Numbered from the stretch's first letter, positions 26,344-35,930 are shown. The stretch is 64,000 bases of DNA from Actinotalea alkalitolerans (GCF_023369855.1 NZ_JAMBPP010000004.1:186001-250000), one strand, 5' to 3'. Notes: generated from the letters alone by a model not told the origin. Numbers and translations: made by a program.

Positions 26344-27471
26344 GTGAGCAGCAACTACTACGAGATCCTCGGCGTCAGTCCTGAGGCGAGCACCGACGAC
26401 ATCAAGAAGGCCTACCGTCGACTCGCCCGACAGCTGCACCCCGACGTCGCCACGGGCGACGGTGCGGAGGACCGCTTCAAGGACGTCTCACGCGCGTACG
26501 AGGTGCTGTCCAACCCCGAGAAGCGACAGATGTACGACCGCGGCGCAGACCCGGCGGCCCCGGGAGGCGGCAGCTTCGGTGCAGGCTTCGGCTTCCAGGA
26601 CATCTTCGAGACCTTCTTCGGCGCCGGTGGGGGTGCGGCCCAGCGCGGCCCCGTGCCCCGGGCGCGCCGCGGGCAGGACGCCCTGGTCCGGCTGGACCTC
26701 GACCTCGCCGAGGCCACCTTCGGCGTGCACCGGGAGATCCAGGTCGACACCGCGGTGGTCTGCACCACCTGCAACGGGAGCTGCTGCCGCCCGGGGACGG
26801 CGCCACGCACCTGCGAGGTGTGCGCCGGACGCGGTGTGGTGCAGCGGGTGGCGCGCTCGTTCCTGGGTCAGGTCATGACCTCGTCTCCCTGCGCCGCGTG
26901 CCACGGCTACGGCACGGTGATCCCGGAACCCTGCCCGGAGTGCTCGGGCGAGGGTCGGGTGCGCAGCCGCCGGACGCTGAACGTCGACGTCCCCGCCGGG
27001 GTCGACACGGGGACACGCATCAAGCTGACCGGGCAGGGCGAGGTCGGTCCTGCCGGCGGTCCACCCGGGGATGTCTACCTCGAGGTGCGAGAACGCCGCC
27101 ACGAGACGTTCGTGCGTCGCGGTGACGACCTGCACTGCACGCTCGAGCTGCCGATGACGGCTGCGGCCCTGGGGACAGTGCTCGAGCTCGACACGCTCGA
27201 CGGCACGCGTGAGATCGACGTCCGTCCGGGAACCCAGCCCGGAGAGGTGCTGGTGCAGAAGGGTCTCGGGGTCGGCCGGCTGCACGTCGGCGGCCGCGGC
27301 GACCTCCACGTCCACGTCGAGGTCCAGGTGCCCACGATCCTCGACGAGGAGCAGGAGCGGCTGCTGCGCGAGCTCGCCACCCTGCGCGGTGAGGAGCGTC
27401 CTGCCTCGCGCTTCAGCCCGGCCAGCCCAGGGGTCTTCGCCAAGCTGCGCGACAAGTTCGCCGGTCGGTGA
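26344..27471 (+). CDS. dnaJ: Co-chaperone DnaJ (type I, second actinobacterial form)
   Basis: This 375-aa protein has a J domain with HPD at residues 32-34 and a Gly/Phe-rich linker (about 70-95). Four zinc-binding repeats lie at about 140-205: CTTCNGSC, CEVCAGRG, CAACHGYG and CPECSGEG. The C-terminal substrate-binding domains follow. The first repeat ends in Cys where Gly is usual. The gene pairs with hrcA, as does DnaJ2 in actinobacteria, and stimulates DnaK ATPase. It probably shares CIRCE control through the upstream promoter. The GTG start at 26344 follows a weak ribosome site. Confidence 0.95.
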   Translation: MSSNYYEILGVSPEASTDDIKKAYRRLARQLHPDVATGDGAEDRFKDVSRAYEVLSNPEKRQMYDRGADPAAPGGGSFGAGFGFQDIFETFFGAGGGAAQRGPVPRARRGQDALVRLDLDLAEATFGVHREIQVDTAVVCTTCNGSCCRPGTAPRTCEVCAGRGVVQRVARSFLGQVMTSSPCAACHGYGTVIPEPCPECSGEGRVRSRRTLNVDVPAGVDTGTRIKLTGQGEVGPAGGPPGDVYLEVRERRHETFVRRGDDLHCTLELPMTAAALGTVLELDTLDGTREIDVRPGTQPGEVLVQKGLGVGRLHVGGRGDLHVHVEVQVPTILDEEQERLLRELATLRGEERPASRFSPASPGVFAKLRDKFAGR

Positions 27472-27481
27472 GCCGGCCCGG

Positions 27482-28267
27482 ATGAGTGCACCTGTCTTCC
27501 TGGCTGATCCCGGGCGCCTGGACGGCTCACGGCCCGGGGACCAGTACGTGCTCGAGGGCGGTGAGGCACGGCACGCCGGGGTGGTCCAGCGTCGTCGAGC
27601 GGGGGAGCGGGTCGACGTCGTGGACAGCGCAGGCGTCCGTCTGCACTGCCGGATCTCCACGGTCGAACCCGGTCGGCTCGTGCTCGACATCGAGCAGCGC
27701 ACCGATGAGCCCACCCACGGGGTGCACCTGGTGCTGGTGCAGGCGCTGGCCAAGGGGGACCGGGACGAGATGGCCATCGAGGCGTCGACCGAGGTCGGTG
27801 TCGATGCCGTGATCCCGTGGCAGGCGGGCCGGTCGGTGGTGGTGTGGCGTGGAGAGCGTGCAGCCAAGAGCCGCGCACGCTGGCTCGCGAGAGTCCGGCA
27901 GGCAGCCAAGCAGTCACGACGCGCCTTCGTCCCCGAGGTGGGTCACGCGGTGGACACGCCCGGCCTGGTCGCCCTGGTCGAGGCTGCAGTGGCCACGGGT
28001 GGTCGAGCCCTCGTCCTGCACGAGGAGGCACGCCTCCCTCTCGCCGCGGTGGACCTGCCGTCCGACGTCCGGCCGACCGACGACGCCGCCCCGCGCGAGG
28101 TGCTGGTCGTCGTCGGCCCCGAAGGGGGCATCTCGGCCGACGAGGTCGAGGCGCTCGTCGGGGCAGGGGCCCTCGCGGTGCGGCTGGGGCCGCACGTCCT
28201 GCGCACCTCGACGGCCGGTCCGGTGGCGGTCGCCCTGCTCGCCGAACGGCTCGGGCGCTGGACCTGA
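27482..28267 (+). CDS. rsmE: 16S rRNA (uracil-1498-N3)-methyltransferase RsmE
   Basis: This 261-aa SPOUT-type methyltransferase has an N-terminal PUA-like part (DQYVLEGGEARHAGVVQRRRAGERV). The family motifs LVQALAKGDRDEMAIEASTEVGV, VVGPEGGISADEVEAL and LGPHVLRTSTAGPVA form the trefoil knot that binds SAM. It methylates U1498 of 16S rRNA. It follows dnaJ by 10 nt, so it probably shares its transcript. This hrcA-dnaJ-rsmE order is common in Gram-positive bacteria. Confidence 0.95.
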   Translation: MSAPVFLADPGRLDGSRPGDQYVLEGGEARHAGVVQRRRAGERVDVVDSAGVRLHCRISTVEPGRLVLDIEQRTDEPTHGVHLVLVQALAKGDRDEMAIEASTEVGVDAVIPWQAGRSVVVWRGERAAKSRARWLARVRQAAKQSRRAFVPEVGHAVDTPGLVALVEAAVATGGRALVLHEEARLPLAAVDLPSDVRPTDDAAPREVLVVVGPEGGISADEVEALVGAGALAVRLGPHVLRTSTAGPVAVALLAERLGRWT

Positions 28268-28282
28268 GCGCGCCTGACCGTC

Positions 28283-28807
28283 TCAGCCGACCGTGAAGTC
28301 GACCTCGACGAGGTTGAGGTAGGGGCCGAGGGTGCTCTCCCCGTCGGAGATGTCGGCCTCCCACACCTGCACCGTGTAGCTCCCGGGGGCGAGCTCGACG
28401 TCCTGGCTGTACGGACCGATCTCACCGTTGGCCCCCGCCGTGGTGAAGCCCTCCTGGACGGTCTCCTCGGTGCCGGCCACGAGCACCCTCCACTGCAGGG
28501 TCGCCTCGTAGGCGGTGCCCTCGCCCGAGATCGTCACGACCGGTCCCGTGACGGTCTCGCCCGGGGTCGGGGAGACGATCGAGTTCGGACCGTTGACGAC
28601 GGGTCCTTCCGTGGCGGTCGGCGGGTCGGTCGGTTCGCTGGTCTCCTCGACGTCCGTCGGACTGGGCGAGGGCGTGTCGGTCGCGGTCGTCGTCGGCTCA
28701 GGGGACGGCTCGGCTCCCGGGTCGGCACCGGTCTGGCAGCCGGTCAGCAGGACCGCGCTGACGAGCAGCGCAGCGGCCGACCGTGCCGAGGGGAGAAGGG
28801 TGCGCAC
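28283..28807 (-). CDS. Lipoprotein with Gmad2 immunoglobulin-like domain
   Basis: This 174-aa protein has a lipobox LTGC with Cys24 as the likely lipidated residue. A Thr/Pro/Glu/Asp-rich spacer (about residues 28-75) leads to one Gmad2 domain: VVNGPNSIVSPTPGETVTGPVVTI and then AYEATLQWRV ... SYTVQVWEADISDGESTLGP. Gmad2 domains occur in GerM-like and other surface proteins and probably act in protein-protein or wall contacts. GTG at 28807 has GGAG 6-8 nt upstream. The gene converges on rsmE and diverges from the HIT gene. Confidence 0.83.
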   Translation of the reverse strand: MRTLLPSARSAAALLVSAVLLTGCQTGADPGAEPSPEPTTTATDTPSPSPTDVEETSEPTDPPTATEGPVVNGPNSIVSPTPGETVTGPVVTISGEGTAYEATLQWRVLVAGTEETVQEGFTTAGANGEIGPYSQDVELAPGSYTVQVWEADISDGESTLGPYLNLVEVDFTVG

Positions 28808-28873
28808 GGTGTGCTCCGTTCGTCGAGGCGATCTGGTCGCCCATCCTCGCAGGCTGTCGGCCCCGGACGGCGC

Positions 28874-28879
28874 TAGCCT
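28874..28879 (+). promoter_or_regulatory. Leaderless-type -10 hexamer TAGCCT of the HIT gene
   Basis: The hexamer ends 6 nt before ATG 28886. It is the same hexamer and spacing as at leuS. Confidence 0.5.
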
Positions 28880-28885
28880 GGCGGG

Positions 28886-29257
28886 ATGTCGCCGATGAGC
28901 TCGCCTGACCCGATCACCTCGCCCGACTGCCTGTTCTGCCGCATCGTCGCGGGGGAGCTGCCCTCCACGGTGGTGGCGCGCCGTGAACGCACGGTGGCCT
29001 TCCAGGACATCGACCCCCAGGCGCCGATGCACGTCCTGGTGGTCCCGCGCGACCACTACGGTGACGTCGCCCAGCTGGCCGCGTCAGCCCCTGACGTCCT
29101 GGCCGAGGTCGTCTCCCTCGCCCAGGAGGTCGCGACCTCGGAGGCGGACGGGCAGTTCCGGCTCGTGTTCAACACGGGGACCGAGGCCGGGCAGTCGGTG
29201 TTCCACGCGCACGCGCACGTGATCGGCGGCGCGGCGCTGGGGTGGACCCCGGCCTAG
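28886..29257 (+). CDS. HIT-family (HINT-like) nucleotide hydrolase
   Basis: This 123-aa protein has the zinc Cys pair CLFC near residue 16, FQDIDPQAPMHVLVVPRDHY, and the catalytic histidine triad in FHAHAHVIGG (about residues 106-115). HINT proteins hydrolyse adenosine 5'-phosphoramidates and aminoacyl-adenylates. It directly precedes phoH, a conserved actinobacterial arrangement, and its stop codon overlaps the hexamer TAGGAT that may start the phoH transcript. Confidence 0.92.
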   Translation: MSPMSSPDPITSPDCLFCRIVAGELPSTVVARRERTVAFQDIDPQAPMHVLVVPRDHYGDVAQLAASAPDVLAEVVSLAQEVATSEADGQFRLVFNTGTEAGQSVFHAHAHVIGGAALGWTPA

Positions 29258-29327
29258 GATGGGGCAGGGATGTGCCGCACCGGCCACCCGTCGACCACGA
29301 GGAGACCCAGGCCTGCGGGCCGTACCC

Positions 29328-30338
29328 ATGGCACAGAGCAGCTTCGCCGGGCGTGAGCCGGGCGTCATCGACGTCGAGAACCGGATCGTCCTGCCTGCCC
29401 ACCTCCCCGCGGTCGCTCTGCTCGGCCCGGGCGACGAGGTGCTGCTCGCGGTCGAGCGGGGCTTCCCGACCGTGCGGATCCATGCGCGGGGCGACGAGAT
29501 CACCCTCGTCGGACCCGCCGGGGACGTCGGTCTGGCCTCACGGCTGCTCGACGAGCTGCTCGAGGTCGCCGCATCGGGCACCCAGCTGAGCGCCGAGGTG
29601 GTCGACCGATCGGTGGCGATGCTCACCGCGGCCCCGTCGAGCCGACCCGCCGAGGTGCTGACCCAGAACATCCTGTCGAGCCGCGGCCGCACCATCCGGC
29701 CCAAGACCGTGGGGCAGAAGGCCTACGTCGACGCGATCGACCGCCACACCATCACGTTCGGCATCGGCCCCGCGGGCACCGGCAAGACGTACCTCGCGAT
29801 GGCCAAGGCCGTCCAGGCCCTGCAGGCCAAGCAGGTCAACCGGATCGTGCTGACCCGCCCCGCGGTCGAGGCGGGGGAACGGCTCGGCTTCCTGCCGGGC
29901 AGCCTGAGCGACAAGATCGACCCGTACCTGAGGCCGCTCTACGACGCGCTCCACGACATGGTCGATCCCGACTCGATCCCGCGTCTGATGGAGGCCGGCA
30001 CGGTCGAGGTGGCGCCCCTGGCGTACATGCGCGGGCGGACGCTCAACGACGCCTTCATCATCCTGGACGAGGCGCAGAACACCTCGACCGACCAGATGAA
30101 GATGTTCCTGACGCGGTTGGGCTTCGGCTCGCGGGTGGTGGTCACCGGTGACGTCACCCAGGTGGACCTGCCGGGGGGCACGACGTCGGGCCTGCGGGTG
30201 GTCGAGGGGATCCTGGGGACGCTCGAGGACGTCGCCTTCTGCCGGCTCACGTCCGCCGACGTCGTCCGGCACCGGCTGGTCGGGGAGATCATCGACGCCT
30301 ACGCACTGTGGGACACCCGGCGGGAGAGCACCCGATGA
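29328..30338 (+). CDS. phoH: PhoH-like ATPase
   Basis: This 336-aa protein has an N-terminal region ([22 protein letters not shown]) followed by the PhoH P-loop domain: Walker [19 protein letters not shown] (about residue 146), [16 protein letters not shown], Walker [12 protein letters not shown] and [12 protein letters not shown]. PhoH-like ATPases are linked to RNA metabolism and sit next to ybeY in most bacteria. ATG 29328 is used; ATG 29259 is in frame and overlaps the HIT stop, but its extra residues look non-conserved. ybeY overlaps the stop by 4 nt. Confidence 0.93.
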   Translation: MAQSSFAGREPGVIDVENRIVLPAHLPAVALLGPGDEVLLAVERGFPTVRIHARGDEITLVGPAGDVGLASRLLDELLEVAASGTQLSAEVVDRSVAMLTAAPSSRPAEVLTQNILSSRGRTIRPKTVGQKAYVDAIDRHTITFGIGPAGTGKTYLAMAKAVQALQAKQVNRIVLTRPAVEAGERLGFLPGSLSDKIDPYLRPLYDALHDMVDPDSIPRLMEAGTVEVAPLAYMRGRTLNDAFIILDEAQNTSTDQMKMFLTRLGFGSRVVVTGDVTQVDLPGGTTSGLRVVEGILGTLEDVAFCRLTSADVVRHRLVGEIIDAYALWDTRRESTR

Positions 30339-30787
30339 GCATCGAGGTCAACAACGAGTCCGGGCACGAGGTCGACGAGGTGGAGTTCGCTGCGCTCGGC
30401 CGCCACGTGCTCGACGCGATGAACGTGCACCCGCAGACCGACCTGTCGATCCTGCTGGTCGGGACGGACGTGATGACCGAGCTGCACGTGCAGTGGATGG
30501 ACGAGCCGGGCCCCACGGACGTGCTCTCCTTCCCGATGGACGAGCTGCGACCCGGGAGCGCGGACGAGCCGACGCCGGCGGGACTGCTCGGTGACGTCGT
30601 GCTGTGCCCCGAGGTCGCCGCAGCTCAGGCGCGCGAGGCCGGCCACTCGACCACCGAGGAGCTCCTGCTCCTGACCACGCACGGCATCTTGCACCTCCTC
30701 GGCTACGACCATGCCGAGCCCGAGGAGGAGAAGGAGATGTTCGCGCTGCAGCGCCAGCTCCTGCTCACCTTCCTCGCCTCACGATGA
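30335..30787 (+). CDS. ybeY: rRNA maturation endoribonuclease YbeY
   Basis: This 150-aa metalloprotein has the signature [11 protein letters not shown] (about residues 115-125), whose three His bind zinc, and [16 protein letters not shown] upstream. YbeY works in 16S rRNA 3'-end maturation and ribosome quality control. It overlaps phoH (ATGA) and the following CNNM gene (ATGA), so the four genes phoH-ybeY-CNNM-era are translationally coupled. Confidence 0.96.
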   Translation: MSIEVNNESGHEVDEVEFAALGRHVLDAMNVHPQTDLSILLVGTDVMTELHVQWMDEPGPTDVLSFPMDELRPGSADEPTPAGLLGDVVLCPEVAAAQAREAGHSTTEELLLLTTHGILHLLGYDHAEPEEEKEMFALQRQLLLTFLASR

Positions 30788-32067
30788 CCGGCGTACCCGT
30801 CGGTCTCCTGGGGGCTGTCGCGGGCCTGAGCCTGCTGCTCGCAGCCGCGCTGAGTGCGGGGCAGACGGCGGTGCTCCGGCTGGGTCGCGCGGCCCTGGGC
30901 GAGATGGTCGCCGCGGACCTCTCCGGGACGGCCCGGCTGCGTCGGGTGATGAGCGAGCCCCGCCGGGTGGCTGCCTCCGCGGCGACGGTCCGGGTGGTGC
31001 TCGAGTCGTCGGTGGCCGTGTGCGTGACACTGATGGTCGCCTCGACCGGACTGGTGTGGTGGGGGGTCGTGCTCGCAGCGGTCGGTGTCGTGGGAGCCGC
31101 AGCGCTGACCGTCGTGCGGCTGGGCCCCCGGACCCTCGGTCGGCACCATCCCGGGGCGACCGCGCGGGTGAGCGCCGGGCTGCTCCTGGTGGCCGACCGT
31201 CTGGTGGGTCTCCTGCGGCCTGGCGGGTCTCGTCCCCCGCAGGACCTCACCGACGAAGAGGTTCGCGCCATGGTCGACCGGGTCAGCGAGTCCGAGCACA
31301 TCGAGGACGACGAGCGTGAGATGTTCCGCTCGGTGCTCGAGCTCGGTGACACGTTGACCCGCGCGGTGATGGTCCCGCGGACCGAGATGATCACCCTCGC
31401 CGCCGGCACACCGGTCCGCAAGGCGCTGGGGCTGTTCCTGCGGTCCGGGTACTCGCGGGTGCCTGTGGTCGGCGAGACGGTCGACGAGGTGGTGGGGGTC
31501 CTGTACCTCAAGGACGTGGTCCGCCACCGGCACCTGCAGCCGGGCTCCGACGACGACCCGGTCGACCCGCTGCTGCGCCCGGTGGTGTACGTCCCCGAGT
31601 CCAAGCCGGTCGACGAGCTCCTGCGCGACATGCAGCAGGGCGCCTCGCACATCGCGCTGGTCGTCGACGAGTACGGGGGCATCGCTGGCCTGGTGACCAT
31701 CGAGGACGCGCTCGAGGAGATCGTGGGCGAGCTGACCGACGAGCACGACCGCTCCGGGCCGGAGGTCGAGGACCTCGGCGACGGCGCCTTCCGGGTGCCC
31801 GCGCGGCTCCCGGTCGACGAGCTGGGCGAGCTCTTCGACCTCGTCCTGGACGACGACGACGTCGACACCGCAGGGGGACTGCTGGCCAAGGCGCTCGGTA
31901 AGGTCCCTCTGGTCGGGTCGCAGGCCGGGGTCGCCGGCCTCGTCCTGACCGCCGACCGGGTCGAGGGCCGCCGCAAGCAGGTGTCCACGCTGCTCGTGCG
32001 CCAGGCACCGGCTGACGACCAGCACCACGACCAGCCCTCGACCACCTCGCAAGGAGCCTCACGATGA
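30784..32067 (+). CDS. CNNM/CBS-domain membrane protein (CorC/HlyC family)
   Basis: This 427-aa protein has three or four N-terminal membrane helices (CNNM/DUF21). A hinge [22 protein letters not shown] leads to two CBS repeats (about residues 205-320; [20 protein letters not shown] and [20 protein letters not shown]). A C-terminal CorC_HlyC domain ends near [19 protein letters not shown] proteins are linked to Mg2+ export and homeostasis; the old hemolysin label is not functional evidence. It overlaps ybeY and era by 4 nt each. Confidence 0.92.
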   Translation: MTGVPVGLLGAVAGLSLLLAAALSAGQTAVLRLGRAALGEMVAADLSGTARLRRVMSEPRRVAASAATVRVVLESSVAVCVTLMVASTGLVWWGVVLAAVGVVGAAALTVVRLGPRTLGRHHPGATARVSAGLLLVADRLVGLLRPGGSRPPQDLTDEEVRAMVDRVSESEHIEDDEREMFRSVLELGDTLTRAVMVPRTEMITLAAGTPVRKALGLFLRSGYSRVPVVGETVDEVVGVLYLKDVVRHRHLQPGSDDDPVDPLLRPVVYVPESKPVDELLRDMQQGASHIALVVDEYGGIAGLVTIEDALEEIVGELTDEHDRSGPEVEDLGDGAFRVPARLPVDELGELFDLVLDDDDVDTAGGLLAKALGKVPLVGSQAGVAGLVLTADRVEGRRKQVSTLLVRQAPADDQHHDQPSTTSQGASR

Positions 32068-33011
32068 CCGAGCAGCCCGCACCCTCCTCCTTCAGGTCGG
32101 GGTTCGTGTGCGTCGTCGGGCGCCCCAACGCCGGGAAGTCGACGTTGACGAACGCGATCGTCGGCCAGAAGGTCGCGATCACCTCAGGTCGGCCCCAGAC
32201 GACGCGGCACGTGATCCGCGGCATCGTCCACCGGCCCGACGCCCAGATCGTGCTGGTCGACACCCCGGGGCTGCACAGGCCGCGCACCCTGCTCGGCGAA
32301 CGCCTCAACGCGCTGGTCAAGGACACCCTGACCGAGGTCGACGCGGTGGTCTTCTGCCTGCCCTCGGACCAGAAGATCGGGCCGGGGGACCGGTTCATCG
32401 CCCAGCAGCTGACCGAGCTGGCCCAGGGCCGGACGGCGCCGCCGGTCATCGCGGTGGCCACCAAGGCCGACGCGGTCGGTCGGGGCAGGCTCGCGGAGCA
32501 CCTGCTCGAGATCTCCGCTCTCGGGGAGTGGACGGACATCGTGCCGGTCAGCGCCGTCGACGGCTACCAGGTGGACACCCTGCTCGACGTCCTGGTCGCG
32601 AACCTTCCGCAGGGCCCCGCGCTCTACCCGGACGGTGAGCTCACCGACGAGCCGGAGGCGGTGATGGTGGCCGAGCTGGTGCGTGAGGCAGCCCTGGAGG
32701 GGGTGCGCGACGAGCTGCCCCACTCCCTCGCGGTGGTGGTCGACGAGATCACCCCGCGGCACGCCGAGGGTGACGACCCGGCGACCTCCGTACCGACGAT
32801 GCTGGACGTCCGGGTGCACCTGTTCGTCGAGCGGGACAGCCAGAAGGCGATCATCATCGGCAAGGGCGGGAGCCGGCTCCGTGACGTCGGCAGCCAGGCC
32901 CGCCAGGGCATCGAGGCGCTCCTCGGGTCACGTGTCTACCTGGACCTGCACGTCAAGGTGCTCAAGGACTGGCAGCGCGACCCCAAGCAGCTGCGTCGGC
33001 TCGGGTTCTGA
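32064..33011 (+). CDS. era: GTPase Era
   Basis: This 315-aa GTPase has G1 GRPNAGKST (residues 19-27), G2 TTRHVIRGI, G3 DTPGLH and G4 in the form TKAD. The C-terminal KH domain contains IIIGKGGSRLRDVG. Era binds the 3' end of 16S rRNA during 30S maturation, which suits its coupling with ybeY. It is the last gene of the coupled operon (ATGA overlap with CNNM). The stop is followed by a promoter for the next gene within 65 nt. Confidence 0.97.
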   Translation: MTEQPAPSSFRSGFVCVVGRPNAGKSTLTNAIVGQKVAITSGRPQTTRHVIRGIVHRPDAQIVLVDTPGLHRPRTLLGERLNALVKDTLTEVDAVVFCLPSDQKIGPGDRFIAQQLTELAQGRTAPPVIAVATKADAVGRGRLAEHLLEISALGEWTDIVPVSAVDGYQVDTLLDVLVANLPQGPALYPDGELTDEPEAVMVAELVREAALEGVRDELPHSLAVVVDEITPRHAEGDDPATSVPTMLDVRVHLFVERDSQKAIIIGKGGSRLRDVGSQARQGIEALLGSRVYLDLHVKVLKDWQRDPKQLRRLGF

Positions 33012-33075
33012 GTGAGGACGCGACGGGTCGCGAGGGCGCCCCGGTACTGCACCAGCAGGAACTAGACTCCGGCGG

Positions 33076-34569
33076 GTGCGGTACCGGATCGCTGTCTCGA
33101 GCGCAGTCGGCGTGGTGGTCCTCGGTCTCCTCGGTGTGGTGGCAGGGCCTGGCTGGGACCCGGTCCCGCTGACCGAGTCGATCGACGTCGAGACCTCCGA
33201 CACACGCATCGGCGGTGTCCAGGACGCGGTGCCCGAGGGGACCTACGAGGTGACGACCCGGCTCGTCACGGTCCCGTTGGCCGGCTCGGAGGTCGAGGCG
33301 CTCATCAGCGAGCCGGTCGGAGCACCTGAGGGACGCGCCGCGGTGGTCTTCGTGCACGGTGCAGGCACCGGGCAGTACCGCGACGCCTTCGTGGACCACG
33401 GCCACGCGCTGGCCAGTGCGGGGATCGTCACGATGGTGCCGAACAAGCGCCTCGAGTCCTACACGGTGCGCTCGCGGGACTACGCGGCGATGGCCAACGA
33501 CTACCTGCGCAGCGTCGAGCTGCTGCGTGACTGGCCGGGCGTCGACCCCGACCGGGTCGGCGTGTACGGCGAGAGCGAGGGCGGCTGGATCGTCCCGGTC
33601 ATGGCTGCCGACAACCCGTCGGTGTCGTTCTCGGTCCTGGTGGCGACCGCCGTCGTCCCACCGCGGCAGCAGGCGGCGTTCGCGGTCGACTCGTACCTGC
33701 GCAGCACCGGGGTGCCCGCCGAGATCCTCCGGGCGATCCCTCGGTTCGTGGGGATGAACTTCCCTGGCGGCGGGTTCGAGTACGGACGGTTCGACGTGAC
33801 CCCCTTCCAGCAGCGGATGCGTCAGCCTGCGCTCATCGTCTACGGCACGGGGGACGCTGCGATGCCCACCGTCCAGGGCGCGCTCCAGCTCATCGACGAC
33901 CTGGGGACCGCGGGGAACGAGAGCTGGACGGTCCGGTACTACGAGGGTGCCAACCACGGCATCCGCGTCGACGGCGACCTGGTCCCAGAGTTCACCCGTG
34001 ACCTGATCAGCTGGGTGCAGGGCCTGCCCGGCACCGCGCAGGCTGATCCGAGGGTCGCCGGCGCGGAGCCGTACCAGCGGTTCGTCGCTGCGCCTGTCGA
34101 CCGTCCACGGTGGTACGCCGAGGGGGACCTGATCGTCGCGGCTCTGGGTGCCACGGCGGCTGCCCTGGCCCTCGGCCCGATCATCTGGGTGGTCCGTCGT
34201 CTGCGGGGACGCCGCGAGCGGACCCTCGCCGAGGGAGTGACCGGTCCGCTCGTCACGATGGCCGCCGGGTGCGTCCTGACCTTCGTGCTGCTCGTGGTCT
34301 ACCTGTTCGTGGTGGCGAACCTCGCGCAGAACTACCGCACGAGCACCGTGGTGGTGCAGGGCGGCTGGTTGCTCATCCGGGTGCTCGGCATCGCGACGGT
34401 CGTCGCCGGCTCGGTCCTGGTGTTCCGGGTCCTGGACGGCCGGCGGACCAACGGTGTGCCCGCCGCGCTGACCACCTCGGGCGAGTGGACCCTCGCCGGT
34501 TCGGTGGGTGGGTCGGTCGCTCTTCTGGTGCAGCTCGCCTACTGGGGCGTCTTTCCCGCCTTCGCGTGA
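33076..34569 (+). CDS. Alpha/beta hydrolase fused to a C-terminal membrane domain
   Basis: This 497-aa protein has an N-terminal signal-anchor helix (about residues 5-25) and then an alpha/beta-hydrolase domain with the oxyanion stretch VVFVHGAGTGQYRD. The nucleophile elbow is VYGESEGGW (Ser about residue 166), with an acid in YGTGDAAMP and His in EGANHGIR. From about residue 350 to the end there are four or five membrane helices. The catalytic part probably lies outside the cell. A TAGACT hexamer 6 nt before the GTG suggests its own leaderless promoter. The substrate is unknown; dienelactone-hydrolase or acyl-peptidase-like activity is possible. Confidence 0.82.
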   Translation: MRYRIAVSSAVGVVVLGLLGVVAGPGWDPVPLTESIDVETSDTRIGGVQDAVPEGTYEVTTRLVTVPLAGSEVEALISEPVGAPEGRAAVVFVHGAGTGQYRDAFVDHGHALASAGIVTMVPNKRLESYTVRSRDYAAMANDYLRSVELLRDWPGVDPDRVGVYGESEGGWIVPVMAADNPSVSFSVLVATAVVPPRQQAAFAVDSYLRSTGVPAEILRAIPRFVGMNFPGGGFEYGRFDVTPFQQRMRQPALIVYGTGDAAMPTVQGALQLIDDLGTAGNESWTVRYYEGANHGIRVDGDLVPEFTRDLISWVQGLPGTAQADPRVAGAEPYQRFVAAPVDRPRWYAEGDLIVAALGATAAALALGPIIWVVRRLRGRRERTLAEGVTGPLVTMAAGCVLTFVLLVVYLFVVANLAQNYRTSTVVVQGGWLLIRVLGIATVVAGSVLVFRVLDGRRTNGVPAALTTSGEWTLAGSVGGSVALLVQLAYWGVFPAFA

Positions 34570-34744
34570 CGCTGGACACGTCGCGGCCCCTGGGAAGTCG
34601 AGGACACCGGGGCCGCGGTCGCGCTACGGTCTTGCCGGCAGGCGCCCCCCGACGCTCGCCTCGGCCTTCCGGATCAGGTGCCCCGGCAGGTCGCCCCCTG
34701 CCAGCACGACGACGCCCGACCGGCGTGTCCGAGGAGCCGACGAC

Positions 34745-35887
34745 ATGAGCCCCGAAACGTTCACCGCGCAGCAGGCGGCCGACCCCGCGACGCCCGCGCA
34801 GGTGCTGGCCGACATCGCGGAGCAGCGACCTGACCTGCGCCCTGCCGTCGCGAGCAACCCGTCCGCCTACCCCGACCTGCTCGCCTGGCTGGGCTCGCTG
34901 CGCGACGCGGCGGTTGACGGAGCGCTCCAGGCCCGCTCGCGACGCGAGAGCCTGGGCATCGGTCTGCCGGTCGCCGCCGCCCCGGTCTGGGTCCCTGGGG
35001 CCGAGAGCCTTTCGCCGGTCCAGGGTGAGGCGCCCGGAACGCCTCTCGGCGGTGACCCGGGCACGCCCGTCGCTCCGTACGGCGGCTACGTCGCCGCACC
35101 CGCCCCGGCGTGGTCCTCGCCCGAGCACGGGGGACCGGCCGGCTCGTGGGCGGGGCAGAGCGGTCACGGTGGTCCCCCGGTCGCGTCGGGCGGCGGCTCG
35201 CGCCGGACGGTGCTGGTCGTGGTGGGGGTGCTCGCGGTCGTGCTGGTCCTCGCGGTCCTGGCGGTGGTCGGTGTGGTCCGGCTCATCGCGTCGGCCATGC
35301 CCGGCACCTCGTACGGCGACGACCCCGCGCTGGACGCGCTGTGGGACGCGTGCGCCGACGAGGAGTGGCAGGCGTGCGACGACCTGTTCCTCGAGTCGCC
35401 CTTGGGGTCGGAGTACGAGCGCTTCGGCGACACCTGCGGCGACCGGACCGGTGGGGGGCCCTCGTGCTCGGAGCAGATGGCCGGTCCTGCCCCCACGAGC
35501 ACCGACGTCGACGCCTACGGAGACGACCCCGACCTCGACGTGCTGTGGGACGCGTGCGCCGCGGGTGACGGGCAGGCCTGTGATGACCTCTACCTCGAGG
35601 CTCCTCTCGGGTCGCAGTACGAGGACTTCGGGGACACCTGCGGTGGGACGAGCGACGGGTCGAGCTTCTGCGCCGGGTCGGCCGACGCCGGGGGCACGAG
35701 CTCGGAGGGCACGGCCGACGGGTACGGTGACGACCCGGTGCTGGACGTGCTGTGGGACGCGTGCGCCGCGGGTGACGGGCAGGCCTGCGACGACCTCTAC
35801 TTCGACTCGCCGTGGGGGTCGCAGTACGAAGAGTTCGGGGACACCTGCGGAGGCCGCGAGGAGGGGGGCACGATGTGCGCGCCGTGA
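34745..35887 (+). CDS. Membrane protein with variant leucine-rich N-terminus and three cysteine-rich extracellular repeats
   Basis: This 380-aa protein begins with a short helical domain (TFTAQQAADPATPAQVLADIAEQRPDL...) of the variant leucine-rich repeat type common in actinobacteria. A Gly/Pro-rich stretch and one membrane helix (about residues 157-182) follow. Outside are three tandem repeats of about 65 residues, each with YGDDP-LD-LWDACA, ACDDL(Y/F) and FGDTCG plus a fourth Cys. The motifs start near residues 191, 257 and 327. Four Cys per repeat suggest two disulfides. The repeats are nearly identical at DNA level, so they duplicated recently. Function unknown; the acidic residues could bind Ca2+ or a surface partner. 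Confidence 0.8.
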   Translation: MSPETFTAQQAADPATPAQVLADIAEQRPDLRPAVASNPSAYPDLLAWLGSLRDAAVDGALQARSRRESLGIGLPVAAAPVWVPGAESLSPVQGEAPGTPLGGDPGTPVAPYGGYVAAPAPAWSSPEHGGPAGSWAGQSGHGGPPVASGGGSRRTVLVVVGVLAVVLVLAVLAVVGVVRLIASAMPGTSYGDDPALDALWDACADEEWQACDDLFLESPLGSEYERFGDTCGDRTGGGPSCSEQMAGPAPTSTDVDAYGDDPDLDVLWDACAAGDGQACDDLYLEAPLGSQYEDFGDTCGGTSDGSSFCAGSADAGGTSSEGTADGYGDDPVLDVLWDACAAGDGQACDDLYFDSPWGSQYEEFGDTCGGREEGGTMCAP

Positions 35888-35918
35888 GCGGGGACTGGGG
35901 CCTCAGGGCGCCGCGGGG

Positions 35919-35924
35919 TACAGT
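35919..35924 (+). promoter_or_regulatory. Leaderless-type -10 hexamer TACAGT before the leu leader peptide
   Basis: The hexamer ends 6 nt before the GTG at 35931, so the transcript would start at the leader-peptide start codon. Confidence 0.55.
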
Positions 35925-35930
35925 GGCCGG

